Assembly: GCF_000142905.1 (NCBI RefSeq)
Contig: NW_013657667.1
Coordinates: 242,831 to 306,830 of the forward strand
Source: Thecamonas trahens ATCC 50062
Lineage: Eukaryota; Apusozoa; Apusomonadida; Apusomonadidae
Direction of reading: 5' to 3'
Length of the DNA stretch: 64,000 bases
The notes under the pieces were generated by a model. That model had not been told where the DNA came from. It saw only the letters and a list, made by a program, of their open reading frames with translations, and searched no databases. Position 1 is the first letter of the stretch. The number at the start of each line of letters is the position of its first letter. The translations under genes were made by a program, and so were the position numbers. Below, one piece after another: positions 10,101-19,793 of the stretch.

Positions 10101-11476
10101 TCGCCCTCTCTCTGCCTCACGAAGCACCTGCCACAGCTGCAGATGCCCAAGCTATCTACACCGACAAGCTCAAATCACAGCAGTCGTGGCTGGCCCGCGT
10201 TCTGTCAGAGGACGAGGCCGAGATCTCGCGATTTGTTTTCGTCGGGCCCACACTGACCTGGGTGCAGGGTTTTGTGGACTTTCTCGACGCGCAAGGGATG
10301 CAGAACGTGGTGGACACCGCCTTCTTTATCGTTGCCGACGCCGCAAGCGCCTCGTACATGGAGGCAGCACTCGTCTCGGCCTGGCTCTCGCTCGGATCGT
10401 CGATCCTGGCCGATCTGGTCCGGAACAACAGCACCTTTCCGCCCGCACCGCATACGATCAAGGCCACGCCCAGCCTTGACGAGGCCAAGTCATGCTACGC
10501 GCCTGTTGTCGACCTCAACACCGCTCGCTTTAGCGAGTACCGCCCGCTGTCCCTCCAGTGGACAAAGGCGACAGTCGTCCGCGCGGTCAAGTACATCTCC
10601 ACCGCCGCCACAGTCAACCTCCATCGACGGCGCGCGCGCACCACTCGCATCATTCACAGCTCGGCCGACTCGATCTTGAAGTCAAGCTGCCCGCGCGATG
10701 TCCTCAACACTGTTGTCGCGGCCACAAGGGACTCCGATACCCAGCAGACGCTCGACGAGCTGGCAAAGGTCCTGGAGTTTGTCAAGTCGCGCGCCGCTGA
10801 GGATCCATCCCTCACCCCAATCGCCGCAAGCATCAACGACGTCCTTGGACGTGCCCTTCCCTCAGTCATTGGCCTCGGGCACGCCAAGTTTGTCAAGAGT
10901 GTCCTCATCCGCCAGTACCCGTACCTCAGCATCTCGAAGAAGTCCGAGTACAAGCCGGTTCAGGGACTCATCATGTTTCGCGCCGATAAGGCGCTCCGCT
11001 ACATTCCGCGGCGCCAAGCCCTCCCAACCGATCCGAACAAGGACATCCATGAGCTCCGCCGAACTTCGTACGCCATGCTCAACAAGAACATGCTGCTAGA
11101 CAAGGACGCATGGGGCATCTCCCTCCTTGTCTGGTCCGCCTTTGCCACCACGCGCGTCCCGCCCAACGCGCCGGCCGCTTCACCCCGCAAGCGCCCGCAC
11201 AAGCGCAAGGCGGCCTCGACCAAGTCCAGCAGCCCGGTCCCAAAGAAGCGGCAGAAGATGCGCTTGCCGTCCGCCGAACCCGAACTCACGGACGTCGGCA
11301 GCTCGTCGCACCCCATCGTTCTTGACGACTGGGATCAAGACGTCGCAGCCGCGAGCGCGCCAACGACGCACCCTCGAGCCCCTGGCGCCTCTTCTGGTAC
11401 CACGACCACAGTCATCCGTCGCCGCCGTCGCCGTCGCAAGGGCAACCGCGTGTCAAAGAAGACAACCAAGAAGTAG
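7107..11476 (+). CDS. dynamin-like nuclear GTPase (SLIP-GC/NUGGC-like)
   Basis: Proposed exons 7107-7245 and 7528-11476 with a 282-base GTACGG...TAG intron. The main frame has no ATG before conserved sequence, so an upstream exon is required; this one fits in phase and adds a Ser-rich N-terminus. About 1,360 residues. The P-loop is GAAGIGKS, and the DxxG motif is DLPG in VVLIDLPGNH, as in dynamin-superfamily GTPases. Long helical regions follow, then a basic tail with PKKRQK and poly-Arg, both NLS-like; a lysine-rich NLS-like segment also precedes the GTPase domain. This layout resembles vertebrate nuclear GTPase SLIP-GC. One frameshift at about 9575-9584 (TTTT or GGG run) splits it; both sides are clearly the same gene. 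The first exon is the least certain part, because the opposite strand is also open there. Confidence 0.72.
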
Positions 11477-11557
11477 TTCTCACCCACTTCTCATCTCTCT
11501 CATTCACAGCACTAAACTCACTTTCTCCACACAGTTTGCTGTGGCATGACGCGCAGC

Positions 11558-11582
11558 TTTGAGACCCGTAGCGAGTCTCAAA
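11558..11582. repeat. perfect 8-bp inverted repeat (hairpin)
   Basis: TTTGAGAC at 11558-11565 and GTCTCAAA at 11575-11582 with a 9-base spacer. It lies about 80 bases after the GTPase stop, in the 294-base gap before the GH65 remnant. This gap is noticeably A/T-richer than its surroundings. It could be a 3'UTR hairpin or part of a small RNA. I saw no snRNA, tRNA or SRP signature. Confidence 0.5.
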
Positions 11583-11770
11583 CACATCATCCCACCGCTG
11601 CCGTAGCAAGACTGGTCAATCGACAAAGAAATATAGTTCTCGCCGTAGTTCTTGCCACTACTCTTCTTCCAGATATCAAAACATAGCTGATCACAACCCA
11701 GAACAATTCACAATTCTTCATGCAGCTTGTCACAAGTAGCTTGCTTCTTTTGGTGATCAACCGGCAGTGA

Positions 11771-12303
11771 ATGTCCAGCGACGCCTACCAGTACGATCAA
11801 AACGTGTCTTGGGACGCCGAAACGTGGATAATGGCGACCCTTGTTGCGCTTTGCGCACATGGCGCCTCTGTTTGCGGTCTGGAAAGAGAAGCTTGTTGTT
11901 GGTCACGCCAACTTTATCACCAACGCCAGCGGCTTTGTGCAGAATGTGATCTTTGGCTACATGGGGCTCGAGTACGCAGCGCCTGGATGTGCGTTGCTTC
12001 GGCCAGTGCTTCCTGCAGGTGGGTACGGCTACTGGGACGAGGAGGCCAACCAAGGTCAACGTGACTGGCCTCTATCTTGGTGGAGTCGTCTTCGGGATTG
12101 GATATGACGCTCAGTCGGCCGTCTTGTCGTGGGAGGCTGGCAGGTCGGGCGGGCCAGGGGAGGCGCTGGAGGTGTACATAGCCGGCGAGCGCGGTGGCAT
12201 GCTCTCAGCATCATCGCCCATACTCTCGTTCACGATGAACGGCGAGCACATTGCGCCGGTGGTGTCTGGGGGACTAGGCTCGAACGCGTGCGCTGGCGGT
12301 TGA
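11771..12303 (+). pseudogene. GH65-type glucosidase C-terminal fragment, broken
   Basis: Three reading frames in succession give one recognisable stretch. The clearest part reads APLFAVWKEK, then ANFITNASGFVQNVIFGYMG, then a VNVTGLYLGG strand. This matches the C-terminal region of PGGHG/ATHL1-type GH65 enzymes (protein-glucosylgalactosyl-hydroxylysine glucosidase and acid trehalase relatives), from memory of the family. The frame changes near 11841 and near 12056, both times in the opposite sense to the one-base losses seen elsewhere in the window. The whole catalytic N-terminal part is absent, with only 294 bases separating it from the previous gene. It also overlaps the 3' end of the WD40 gene on the other strand. 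Best read as a decayed remnant; an alternative is a spliced, fast-evolving gene. Confidence 0.55.
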
Positions 12304-13817
12304 GCGTGAAGCAGGGAGAGATGAAGCGAGGCCGCTGTACAGAGGGCGTTAGAGTACTGTGCGTCGTTGTGCCAAACCAGAGTGGAATCGCCGTCCGTAA
12401 TGGCAACGGCGCACGACGAGGCGACAGTGAGTGCTACCAAATCGCTGGCGAGCACGTCGAGGGTGGCGAGCGGGACAAGATCGGGGAAGGACCAAAGGCG
12501 GGTAGCGCCAGAGACGTCGACCGAGAGGGCACGAGATGGCGCCAGCAAGTGAACGGCAGCAATGACATCCGCGTGAGCGTTTGTCACCGACGAAGCGACG
12601 GCGCTCGTCTCGAGGACAACGACAAAGAGCGAGGAGGAGCGAGCGACTAGCGCGTAGTGCCCAACGTCATCGGCGGTGACAGCCGAGACAGCACCTGGGC
12701 GGGTCTTGTGACGGAGCGTGATACGTGAACGCGGCGGGGGCGGAGGCAATTCGTGGCGCGGCGGTGTGTGCGACGGCTGATGATCGGTCTGGGAGAGGAG
12801 CTGAAAGGTGGAGAGATCCCAGACGAGAAGGCCTGCGTCGGCGTCGCCGGAGAGGAGGCGAGGAGGGCCGGGGACGATGAATAGGGCGGTGATCGGAGCC
12901 GGATGCGCCGTCAGCGACGTCACCGGGCGAAGCGTTTCCAGCGAGTAGAGCCAGATGACATCCGAGTCCTCGGCGGCAGTGGCAAGGAGTGAGGAGCCAG
13001 TGACGAGGATCATGGCTGTGAGCGGGGCATCGGCGTCACGGCGCTGGATGTATGCGTCCACCATGGCGAGCGGCTCGTCGCTAGGTTGGGAAAGATAGGC
13101 ATCGGCAGGGAGCGCATCAAGATGAACAAGGCCGAGGTGACCATCCGAGGTAGCGAGAACGAGACGGGCGGTGTGAGGGCATGAGGTGACGGAAGCAACA
13201 CCCGCGCGCACCAGCAGTGATGCGTAGCGGGTCCACGGCGGTAGTGACATAAAGGGGGTGCATGCCGTATGCGCAGCAGGCATAGTGGGAGACCAGAGGC
13301 TGAGCTGAGCGTCCGAGGCGCCGGTGACAAGGGTGGGGACCACGCCTGGCGAGTGGGCGAGGGCAAGGACGGCGACGGCGGCGGCGTGGGCGGCAGGATG
13401 GCAGGCGATAACCGCGCCCGATTCGGGGCTCCACAGTGCAACAGCTCCGGATCGGTGTCCTGTGGCGATGAGCGTCGGGTTGGGGACAGCGACAAGGGCG
13501 GTGACGGCGCCCAAGTCGAGTGGAGGCGGCGCGGTGAGGAGAGCCAGGCGCGACGGGAGCTGCGGCAGGGTAGCGGGCACGACAACCGGTTGCGGAGGCG
13601 GGGGCGGCGAAGGTGCAGAACGGCCCAGCGTCCATGCACGGGCGCGAGCACGCCACGAAGATGGGTTATGCGGCTGTACTGGTGGGTGTGTTGGCGGAGA
13701 GGACGCCCGCGGTGGCGGCGGCGAGGCTGCGCGTGACGGCGACGGGGCGGCAGGGGTGGCGGGCGGCGATGATGGAGGGGACGGCTCGAAGAGCGAGCGC
13801 AGCCATGCGGCAGCCAT
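12111..13817 (-). CDS. WD40-repeat protein
   Basis: Single exon, 568 residues from the ATG at 13817 (an upstream GTG is in frame but unlikely to be used). The first 90 residues are low complexity, rich in Pro, Ser and Ala. Beta-propeller blades follow, with GH-WD-like units such as ATGHRSGAVALWSPESG, VTGASDAQLSLWSP, LLSGDADAGLLVWDLSTF and LSVDVSGATRLWSFPDL. I count about seven blades, so a single propeller is likely. Function is unknown; such proteins are scaffolds. The promoter side is unusual: it abuts an assembly gap flanked by long G runs. Its 3' end overlaps the GH65 remnant in opposite orientation. Confidence 0.8.
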   Translation of the reverse strand: MAAAWLRSLFEPSPPSSPPATPAAPSPSRAASPPPPRASSPPTHPPVQPHNPSSWRARARAWTLGRSAPSPPPPPQPVVVPATLPQLPSRLALLTAPPPLDLGAVTALVAVPNPTLIATGHRSGAVALWSPESGAVIACHPAAHAAAVAVLALAHSPGVVPTLVTGASDAQLSLWSPTMPAAHTACTPFMSLPPWTRYASLLVRAGVASVTSCPHTARLVLATSDGHLGLVHLDALPADAYLSQPSDEPLAMVDAYIQRRDADAPLTAMILVTGSSLLATAAEDSDVIWLYSLETLRPVTSLTAHPAPITALFIVPGPPRLLSGDADAGLLVWDLSTFQLLSQTDHQPSHTPPRHELPPPPPRSRITLRHKTRPGAVSAVTADDVGHYALVARSSSLFVVVLETSAVASSVTNAHADVIAAVHLLAPSRALSVDVSGATRLWSFPDLVPLATLDVLASDLVALTVASSCAVAITDGDSTLVWHNDAQYSNALCTAASLHLSLLHAQPPAHAFEPSPPDTTGAMCSPFIVNESMGDDAESMPPRSPAMYTSSASPGPPDLPASHDKTAD

Positions 13818-13918
13818 GCCCACGGGTTGGGAGGGTGGTGGGGAGGGGCGGGAGAAAAGTGCTTAATTTGGGATTGGTTGTTGGTTGTTGGGGGTGGGGC
13901 TAGGGACGGGGGGGGGGG

Positions 13919-14018
13919 NNNNNNNNNNNNNNNNNNNNNNNNNNNNNNNNNNNNNNNNNNNNNNNNNNNNNNNNNNNNNNNNNNNNNNNNNNNNNNNNNN
14001 NNNNNNNNNNNNNNNNNN
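13919..14018. other. assembly gap of 100 Ns
   Basis: Exactly 100 Ns, the usual placeholder for a gap of unknown size. It is preceded by a run of ten G and followed within 35 bases by another long G run. The surrounding 13818-14079 is the 5' region of the WD40 gene and the 3' flank of the ABHD13-like gene. Poly-G/poly-C probably caused the break. Confidence 0.99.
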
Positions 14019-14079
14019 AGGTGGGTTGGGTGTGATCGCAAGGGGTGGGTGGGGGGGGGGGGGAGGGTGTTGGCACGGC

Positions 14080-15105
14080 TCATTGTGATTGCTCGGGGGA
14101 GTCGGCCATGGCGGCACGGATGGTTGGAAGATCTGAGCGGATAAAGGCGGCAAGGGCGTCAAAGTAGCCGGGTTCGAGCCAAGTTTCGTTGTGGGTGCCG
14201 TTGGCAAAGGTGACGATGCGCTTGCGTGCCGGGAGAGGAGCGAGGTCGTAGAGGCGGGCCATGTGGTCGGCCGGGACCAGCTCGTCACGGAGGCCCGAGA
14301 GGAAGAGGATAGGGAGAGTGAGCGAGGGCATGTGATCGGCCGAGCGCCAGGGATTAGAGCAGAGCGGCTTAAAGGGTGAGAAGATAGGCATGACGACGTC
14401 GATCATGTCGACGACGGAGACAAAGGTGTTCTCCAGAACGAGCGCGGCGATGTCGTCCTGGCGCTGCGCAGCGAGAGCGATGGCGACAGCGCCGCCAAGC
14501 GAGCGGCCAAAGACAATGATGCGAGAGGTATCGATGCGGTGGCCCTGGGCGAGGAGCCAGTCGAGCGGGAGGCCGGCGTCGGCTTCGAGGGCGGCCTGCG
14601 ACGGACGGCCTGTGGAGCGGCCGTATCCGCGGTACTCGGCGAGGAGGACGTTAAAGCCGAGGTTGTGCAGGTGGTAGGCGTTTGGTAGGCGGTGGCCAGC
14701 GTTGCCGGCGTTGCCGTGGAAAAACAGGATGGTGTGGGCGGCGGCGGCGGCGGCATCGTCGGCCTGCGGGCAGAAGATGGCGGCGAGCGAGGCGCCGTCG
14801 GGAGTGGGCAGGACGACGTCCTCGCCGGGCATGCCCAGGGCAGCGGGTGCCATGACCTGCTCGCGGGCACCGTCGGGAACCTGCGGAAAGTACAAGAGCG
14901 AGTCCTGGAACAGGTACAGCGAGCCGAGGGCGACGGCCGTCAGCGTCGCCAGGGTTGTCAGCGTCGACGAGACGAACGACGACATGGACGAGGTGTCGGC
15001 AAAGGCCCAGAGTGCCGCAGCGAGAACAAACCCGAGTTGGAGCGCAAGCGGCGACGAAGGAGAGGACTGTGGCGTGCCGGAGACTGGTGCGGCGTCCGTG
15101 TCCAT
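14080..15105 (-). CDS. alpha/beta hydrolase, ABHD13/Bem46 type
   Basis: Single exon, 341 residues from the ATG at 15105, close to the 337 of human ABHD13 (length from memory). Residues 20-70 hold one or two hydrophobic segments, indicating a signal anchor. The hydrolase core shows the oxyanion region ILFFHGNAGNAGHR, AEYRGYGRS and the nucleophile elbow GRSLGG (Ser about residue 200). The acid is Asp in LRDELVPADH and the His is in NGTHNETW. These are the Bem46/ABHD13 signatures. Predicted to be a membrane-anchored serine hydrolase, possibly a depalmitoylase or lipase; the substrate is unknown. It lies 43 bases downstream of the pseudokinase gene on the same strand. Confidence 0.9.
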   Translation of the reverse strand: MDTDAAPVSGTPQSSPSSPLALQLGFVLAAALWAFADTSSMSSFVSSTLTTLATLTAVALGSLYLFQDSLLYFPQVPDGAREQVMAPAALGMPGEDVVLPTPDGASLAAIFCPQADDAAAAAAHTILFFHGNAGNAGHRLPNAYHLHNLGFNVLLAEYRGYGRSTGRPSQAALEADAGLPLDWLLAQGHRIDTSRIIVFGRSLGGAVAIALAAQRQDDIAALVLENTFVSVVDMIDVVMPIFSPFKPLCSNPWRSADHMPSLTLPILFLSGLRDELVPADHMARLYDLAPLPARKRIVTFANGTHNETWLEPGYFDALAAFIRSDLPTIRAAMADSPEQSQ

Positions 15106-15148
15106 ACAGCGCCGAGAGCAGTGGGAGTGTGTACGAGCGGCGGGGCGT

Positions 15149-17938
15149 TTACAGCTGGAGCTGGCGGAGCGAGGCCTGGAGGCGCTGGAGGGCACGGATT
15201 TCCGAGTGATGACCATCACCGGACTGGGGCGCCGAGGACAATCCAGCGGTGGCCGGGCCGCTCGGCGACGATACATAGTCTGATGTGGCGAGGCCATGGC
15301 GGGCCGAGGGTGAGGCGTGGATGAGCGGGTCGACGCGGTAGGATGAGATTCCGCCGAGGCGGTAAGCGAGCGACGACGGGTCGGCGAGGATGGCGGACGG
15401 CGGCGGAGTCGAGACTGAATACTGATCGAGATACTGCGAGAAGAGCGAGCGGTTGAGGGCCGGAGAGGCTTGCGGCGATGGAGATGGCGGATGCCACGGC
15501 TCGGCGGCGGCCGGTGGCGAATTGGACGGCCGAGGCGATGGAGGGCGCGGAGATAAGGAAGGAGAGCAAGGCGGTGGTGGGGTGGGAAGCGCTGTCTTGG
15601 GCTTGACCAATATCCGAAGTTGTCCAATTGATGCACCAGATTCATCGAGGGCGTGATACCAGCCGTCGAGAGAGGCAAGGCCGTAAGCGAGCGGTGAGAG
15701 GTCGAGATCTGTGACGGCGAGGACTGTGCGGGCTTGCGGCGTCGACGGCGCGGTGGCACAGAGCATGACGGTGAGAGGAGCGCTCGCGCTGTTGCTAGCA
15801 CCGACAACTACTTGACGGAGCTGGTCGTGCGAGAGCGCAAAGGTGACGCGATGGTCAAAGTGCGGGCCGGCGCACGGCGACGTCATGGCCGAGACGACAG
15901 GCTGGTCCTCGCCGCAGAGCCGGTAGGCAATGAACCACGACGAGCCGCTGGCGCGGCAGCTGTTGATGAGTGCAGATTCAAAGTGAAGACCACGGGAGAT
16001 GTCGACGAGGAGACCGTTGGCTTCGGACCGCGCCCGCGTGCCGAGGCTGTCAGGCGGCGGTGCGATGTCGCGCGTCGAGTGCCATGGCTGGCTGGAGGCA
16101 GGCTCTTGCACCGCGGTTGCAACTGGCGGTGACGCCAGAGCTTGATGCTCTGACGCCGAGCAGGGCGAAGTGCGGCTCGGAGTTGAGACGAGCTCATCGA
16201 GGTGGAGCTGCTGGTGCTTGACTTGGGCCATGAGCTGGCTCAGCTGGGACTCCAGCGATGCCTGGACTGGAATCGCCACCGCAGCTTGCGGTGGCCGCGC
16301 ATGCCGCGAGTCGCGAGGCATGTCGGCGGGCTTGCCAGCAGTGGCAAAGTCCGGACAGCCCGGAAAGGGAATAGACGGAACGAGAGCAAAGCTGGGGTTG
16401 TTCACCACCGCTTCGTCGCCGTCAGCCTTGCCGCCTTGGATGGGGCTATGGTGGCTGTTGTTGTCGTCGTTGTCATCGTTGTCATCAACGTACTGGTACT
16501 CATACTCGTAATCGTCAGCCCAAGACTGCGATGCAGCATCATCCACCTGCGACGTCAAGTACTTGTTCTCAAACGAGACGTCGGGCGACGGCAAGGGCGA
16601 AGGCGAGGGCGAGGAGATGATTGAAGGCGACTGCCGCGGCTGGCGGGTTGGCTTGAACGGTGACGGTGGCTTGAGCGACGGCAAGTCCTGCTGTGAACTA
16701 CGAGAGTTGGACGAGTGCGAGGAGCTGCGGTTCTGAAGCGCTTCGAGCTCGGCATCAAGCTTGTCGAGGGAGGAGGCGAGGGAGGAGGCGTCGTCAGCAG
16801 GAGGGTGGAGACGCGTCGGCGGATTTGGTGAGAGCTCGCGGAGGAGCGGGAGAAGCGAGAGCGTCTCGTCCAGAAGCGCGGAATGATCGCTCGCAGTTGG
16901 CGCGGGCGGCGGCGGCGAGCGGTCGAGGAGCGGAACGGGCTCAATGCCGGGCGAGAGCGGAAGGTGAAAGTACCGGTGGGCAACGGCGTCGACCATGGTG
17001 ATACGACGGCGCGGATCAAGAGCAAAGAGAGCATCGAGGAGGGTGAGGACGTCAGACGGAGCGTCGGGGAGCAAGGCAGGCCAGCCGACGGTGGTCTTGG
17101 GAAGGGCGGACACGAGAGCATCAAAGTGCTCCGGTGCCAGATACGGCAGATCGCTGGGCGTGCCCGGTGCACCAATGACCTTGAACACTTGATACAGATG
17201 CTGCGGCACAGAAGCGACGGTCTCAGAGTCGAACAGCGGGCCGCCCAGGAGCATCTCGGCAAGCACGACACCAAGGGCCCACGCATCGGCAGCAAGGTTG
17301 AGGTCGTGCCCCGGGTGAGGAGTAGTCACGCCGAGGAGGCGCTCCGGGGTGCGTGCAAGCGCCGACGGCACGCCAACATCGAGCGGTGAGAACGGAGCAA
17401 TCCGCACCGGCGAGCGCTGGCCAGACGACGAGCGGAGAGCAGCAAGGTCGAGGTAAACGGTGTCGGCGGCGAGATTGCCGACAGCGTGGCCCATTTCGTG
17501 CATGCACACGAGGATGTCGACAAGGCCACGGGCGATGTGGCGGACAAGCTCGGGCGCGAGCGGCCCGCCCTGGGTGCGGACCAGGTCGCGCAGCGTGGTG
17601 CTGCCTGTCGGCGCCACAGCGTACAGTGCAGGGGCCGGCGGGTCGGCTGGCGCCACCGTTTTGTCCGGCGGTGGCGGCGAAGCCACAAACATCTCGGCCG
17701 CATGAATGAAGCCCTTGAACTGGGCAAACAGCAGGGCGTCGAGTCGCTCACGCTGCGCCTCGTCCATGCTGCGCGGGAGCGGCGTGGCGCGGACGATGTA
17801 CAGACCGGAAGCGGCCGAGGGAGCCGACGGTGCGGTAGCATCTACCACGCCTGTGGCGCCAGAGAGCGAGGCGCCTGGCCGCAAGCGCGCGACCCACTGG
17901 CCCGAGCCCACCTCGCGGACCACCTCGTACCGGTCCAT
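15149..17938 (-). CDS. CMGC-like pseudokinase with C-terminal C2-like domain
   Basis: Single exon, 929 residues from the ATG at 17938 (MDRYEVVREVGSG). Upstream in-frame sequence looks non-coding. The N-terminal 320 residues follow a protein kinase fold: a glycine-loop-like start, helix-C region, catalytic-loop region, TPERLLG in place of APE, and a CMGC-type C-lobe with DPRRRITMVDAVAHRYF. The catalytic residues are gone. The HRD loop reads VGNLAADTVYLDL, DFG is replaced by IAPFSPL, and no VAIK lysine is apparent. A long Ser/Pro-rich linker follows. A beta-rich segment (about residues 680-850, FIAYRLCGEDQ to SIGQLRILVKP) resembles a C2 or C2-like domain. A short helix ends the protein. Likely a scaffold or regulator rather than an enzyme. 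Confidence 0.72.
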   Translation of the reverse strand: MDRYEVVREVGSGQWVARLRPGASLSGATGVVDATAPSAPSAASGLYIVRATPLPRSMDEAQRERLDALLFAQFKGFIHAAEMFVASPPPPDKTVAPADPPAPALYAVAPTGSTTLRDLVRTQGGPLAPELVRHIARGLVDILVCMHEMGHAVGNLAADTVYLDLAALRSSSGQRSPVRIAPFSPLDVGVPSALARTPERLLGVTTPHPGHDLNLAADAWALGVVLAEMLLGGPLFDSETVASVPQHLYQVFKVIGAPGTPSDLPYLAPEHFDALVSALPKTTVGWPALLPDAPSDVLTLLDALFALDPRRRITMVDAVAHRYFHLPLSPGIEPVPLLDRSPPPPAPTASDHSALLDETLSLLPLLRELSPNPPTRLHPPADDASSLASSLDKLDAELEALQNRSSSHSSNSRSSQQDLPSLKPPSPFKPTRQPRQSPSIISSPSPSPLPSPDVSFENKYLTSQVDDAASQSWADDYEYEYQYVDDNDDNDDNNSHHSPIQGGKADGDEAVVNNPSFALVPSIPFPGCPDFATAGKPADMPRDSRHARPPQAAVAIPVQASLESQLSQLMAQVKHQQLHLDELVSTPSRTSPCSASEHQALASPPVATAVQEPASSQPWHSTRDIAPPPDSLGTRARSEANGLLVDISRGLHFESALINSCRASGSSWFIAYRLCGEDQPVVSAMTSPCAGPHFDHRVTFALSHDQLRQVVVGASNSASAPLTVMLCATAPSTPQARTVLAVTDLDLSPLAYGLASLDGWYHALDESGASIGQLRILVKPKTALPTPPPPCSPSLSPRPPSPRPSNSPPAAAEPWHPPSPSPQASPALNRSLFSQYLDQYSVSTPPPSAILADPSSLAYRLGGISSYRVDPLIHASPSARHGLATSDYVSSPSGPATAGLSSAPQSGDGHHSEIRALQRLQASLRQLQL

Positions 17939-18573
17939 GTATGCGTGAGAGGGGAGGGGAGGGAGGGGTGGGGTGACGTGGGGGGAGGTGGTTGGTGAGC
18001 GGTGGGTGGGCGAGGGGGGCAGGCCTGAGAGAGCGGTGGGCGGGAGTTTCGGGGCGATGGGACCAAGGGCTCCGTTCGAGGATGGCGTATTCTGAGGCGT
18101 TTGATCGTTGTGTTGTGTATGGTGGGGAGTGCACCGTGTGAGTGCTGACCGTTGATTTGTGGGGCAGCGTGCGAGGGGGGCCGAGGTAGGCCAGATGCCT
18201 GGCTTGCAGAGTACTATTGTGTTGATGGAACGATTGAACTCGGGTGGATGATGGTCATTTTCCACCACGTCGAGTTGGCAAGCCATCCGTCTTCCTCGAC
18301 TTTAGTCGTCGGGCAGGTACGTGTTTATGCCGTGGCCATGCGAGAGATGATGTGGCTTGTGGGATGAGCTTGCAGCCCGGCAGAGGCAGTTGTGGTCCTT
18401 GCGACCGTGAGAGTGCAAGCCGAGTCAGCTGAGACAGGCAGGGTGGAAGGAAGTAGTCTGTATGGCTGTGGTGTGTGGCAAGATGGGAGAGAAAATATCG
18501 CTCACCTCACAGCGACGTGGCGCCTTTCCATGAACGACATCAACGGGAGAGGGACCCACAGTAGATTCTTGTC
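17939..18573. promoter_or_regulatory. divergent intergenic region
   Basis: 635 bases shared by the pseudokinase gene (minus) and the glycosyltransferase gene (plus). The first 60 bases are a G-rich run (GGGGAGGGGAGGGAGGGG type) that reads as a pyrimidine tract leading into the pseudokinase ATG. No TATA box, RNA gene or further ORF was recognised. Confidence 0.45.
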
Positions 18574-19793
18574 ATGCGGTCACGGGCTATCATGGTTCTC
18601 GGCGTCATTTCTCTGTTTTGGTGCTTCGTGCTGATCTGGGCTGTTTCACGGAGGGGCTACTCGGCCGACTCGAGCTCGACGTGGCAAGGGCAACTCATTC
18701 AGGGCGAGTCCAAGAATCCTGTGCGCAAGCTGCCCAAGCCTGCCAACGAGCCCAAGAGTTGGGCGAAGTTTATTGGCCTTTCCAAAGCTGATGTCCGTGC
18801 TGTGGATGGTTCGAGGCTGAAGGAGAAGCACAGGACGAGCGCGTCAAAGCAGATGGGCAAGGGGTCCGGGAAGCCACGGGTCCTGATGTTCACGTGGGCG
18901 ACCGAGGACACGTACGAGAGGTTTGAGTCCAGCTACTACTGGAAGGCGTGCTACGCAGCCAAACATGGCTACGAGCTGATTGTGACGGACGAGATGGACA
19001 ACGCATGGGATGACTTTGACAAGAAGACCGAGACAGATGGAGGATGGTACCGCGAGTCGCGCATGTACGCGTGGCACAAGGCCATCACCAAGCACATGGT
19101 TTCTGGCGAGTACGACTTGATCTGGATGACCGGCGCCGACACTCTTATGGTTCCGCGCCACTTTGATGTGCAACTGACCGACTATTACGACGGCTATCCG
19201 CTGACGATCATGGACCAGGAATTCGACATCTGGGGCTTTAACCAAAACGCGCTGCTCATGGAGGCACAAGCACCCGGCTCGTGGATAGAGGCTTTCCGAG
19301 CCATCCATTTTACCGGGAGCAAAGAGCACATCGTCCAGTCGGACAACGGCATGTACATGATCACTATCCTGGAGATGCTGGGCGCCGAGGCCAAGCTCCG
19401 CGGCGAGAAGGGCTACGCGCAAAAGTGCAACAAGCTTGCTATCCTTGACATGCCGGCGCCTGTCCTGGACAATACCGACTTTGAAGAGTACAAGCGCCGC
19501 AACATCGCCCTTGGTGAATGCTTCTTTGCCGAGCTTGAGCGCTTGGCTGGGCCGTACAACTCCCGCCGCTCCTCATACATCAACCTTGTTCCACAGTCGG
19601 ACCCACTTCCGTGGCTCAACTGCTGGGGGGCACCCGCTACAGCCATCCTGAATGGACAGAGCGGTGTTTGGCTATCCATCTCAATGGACCCGTCAAGGAA
19701 GACGACGCGTTCCGTGCTGTCCTCGGGGATGCTCCTTGTGATGTGCCCGGCTTTGACTGGGACTCGCACCCGCTCAATTTCCGCAACCGTTAA
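18574..19793 (+). CDS. Golgi-type glycosyltransferase, nucleotide-sugar dependent (family copy A)
   Basis: Type II membrane protein: residues 1-28 form a signal anchor followed by a stem. The catalytic part starts at VLMFTWATEDTYERF, then YYWKACYAAKHGYELI. A DxD-like metal/nucleotide site follows in LIWMTGADTLMVPR, then ARGEKGY-type and ERLAGPYNSR motifs. The same motifs occur in the gene at 41532-43505, so these are paralogues. The fold resembles GT34-like alpha-galactosyl/mannosyltransferases, though family placement needs a profile search. The frame breaks at the G6 run 19625-19630, just after WLNCWG. The other frame continues with GTRYSHPEW and CLAIHLNGP, matching LNCWSALTGDPRMDLSWC and VHFNGL of the paralogue, and ends at 19793. 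One missing G explains it. Acceptor and donor are unknown. Confidence 0.8.

Noticed and set aside
17939-18286. In-frame upstream extension of the pseudokinase
   Set aside because: Pro/Thr/His-rich translation of pyrimidine tract; the kinase-like fold begins immediately after the ATG at 17938.
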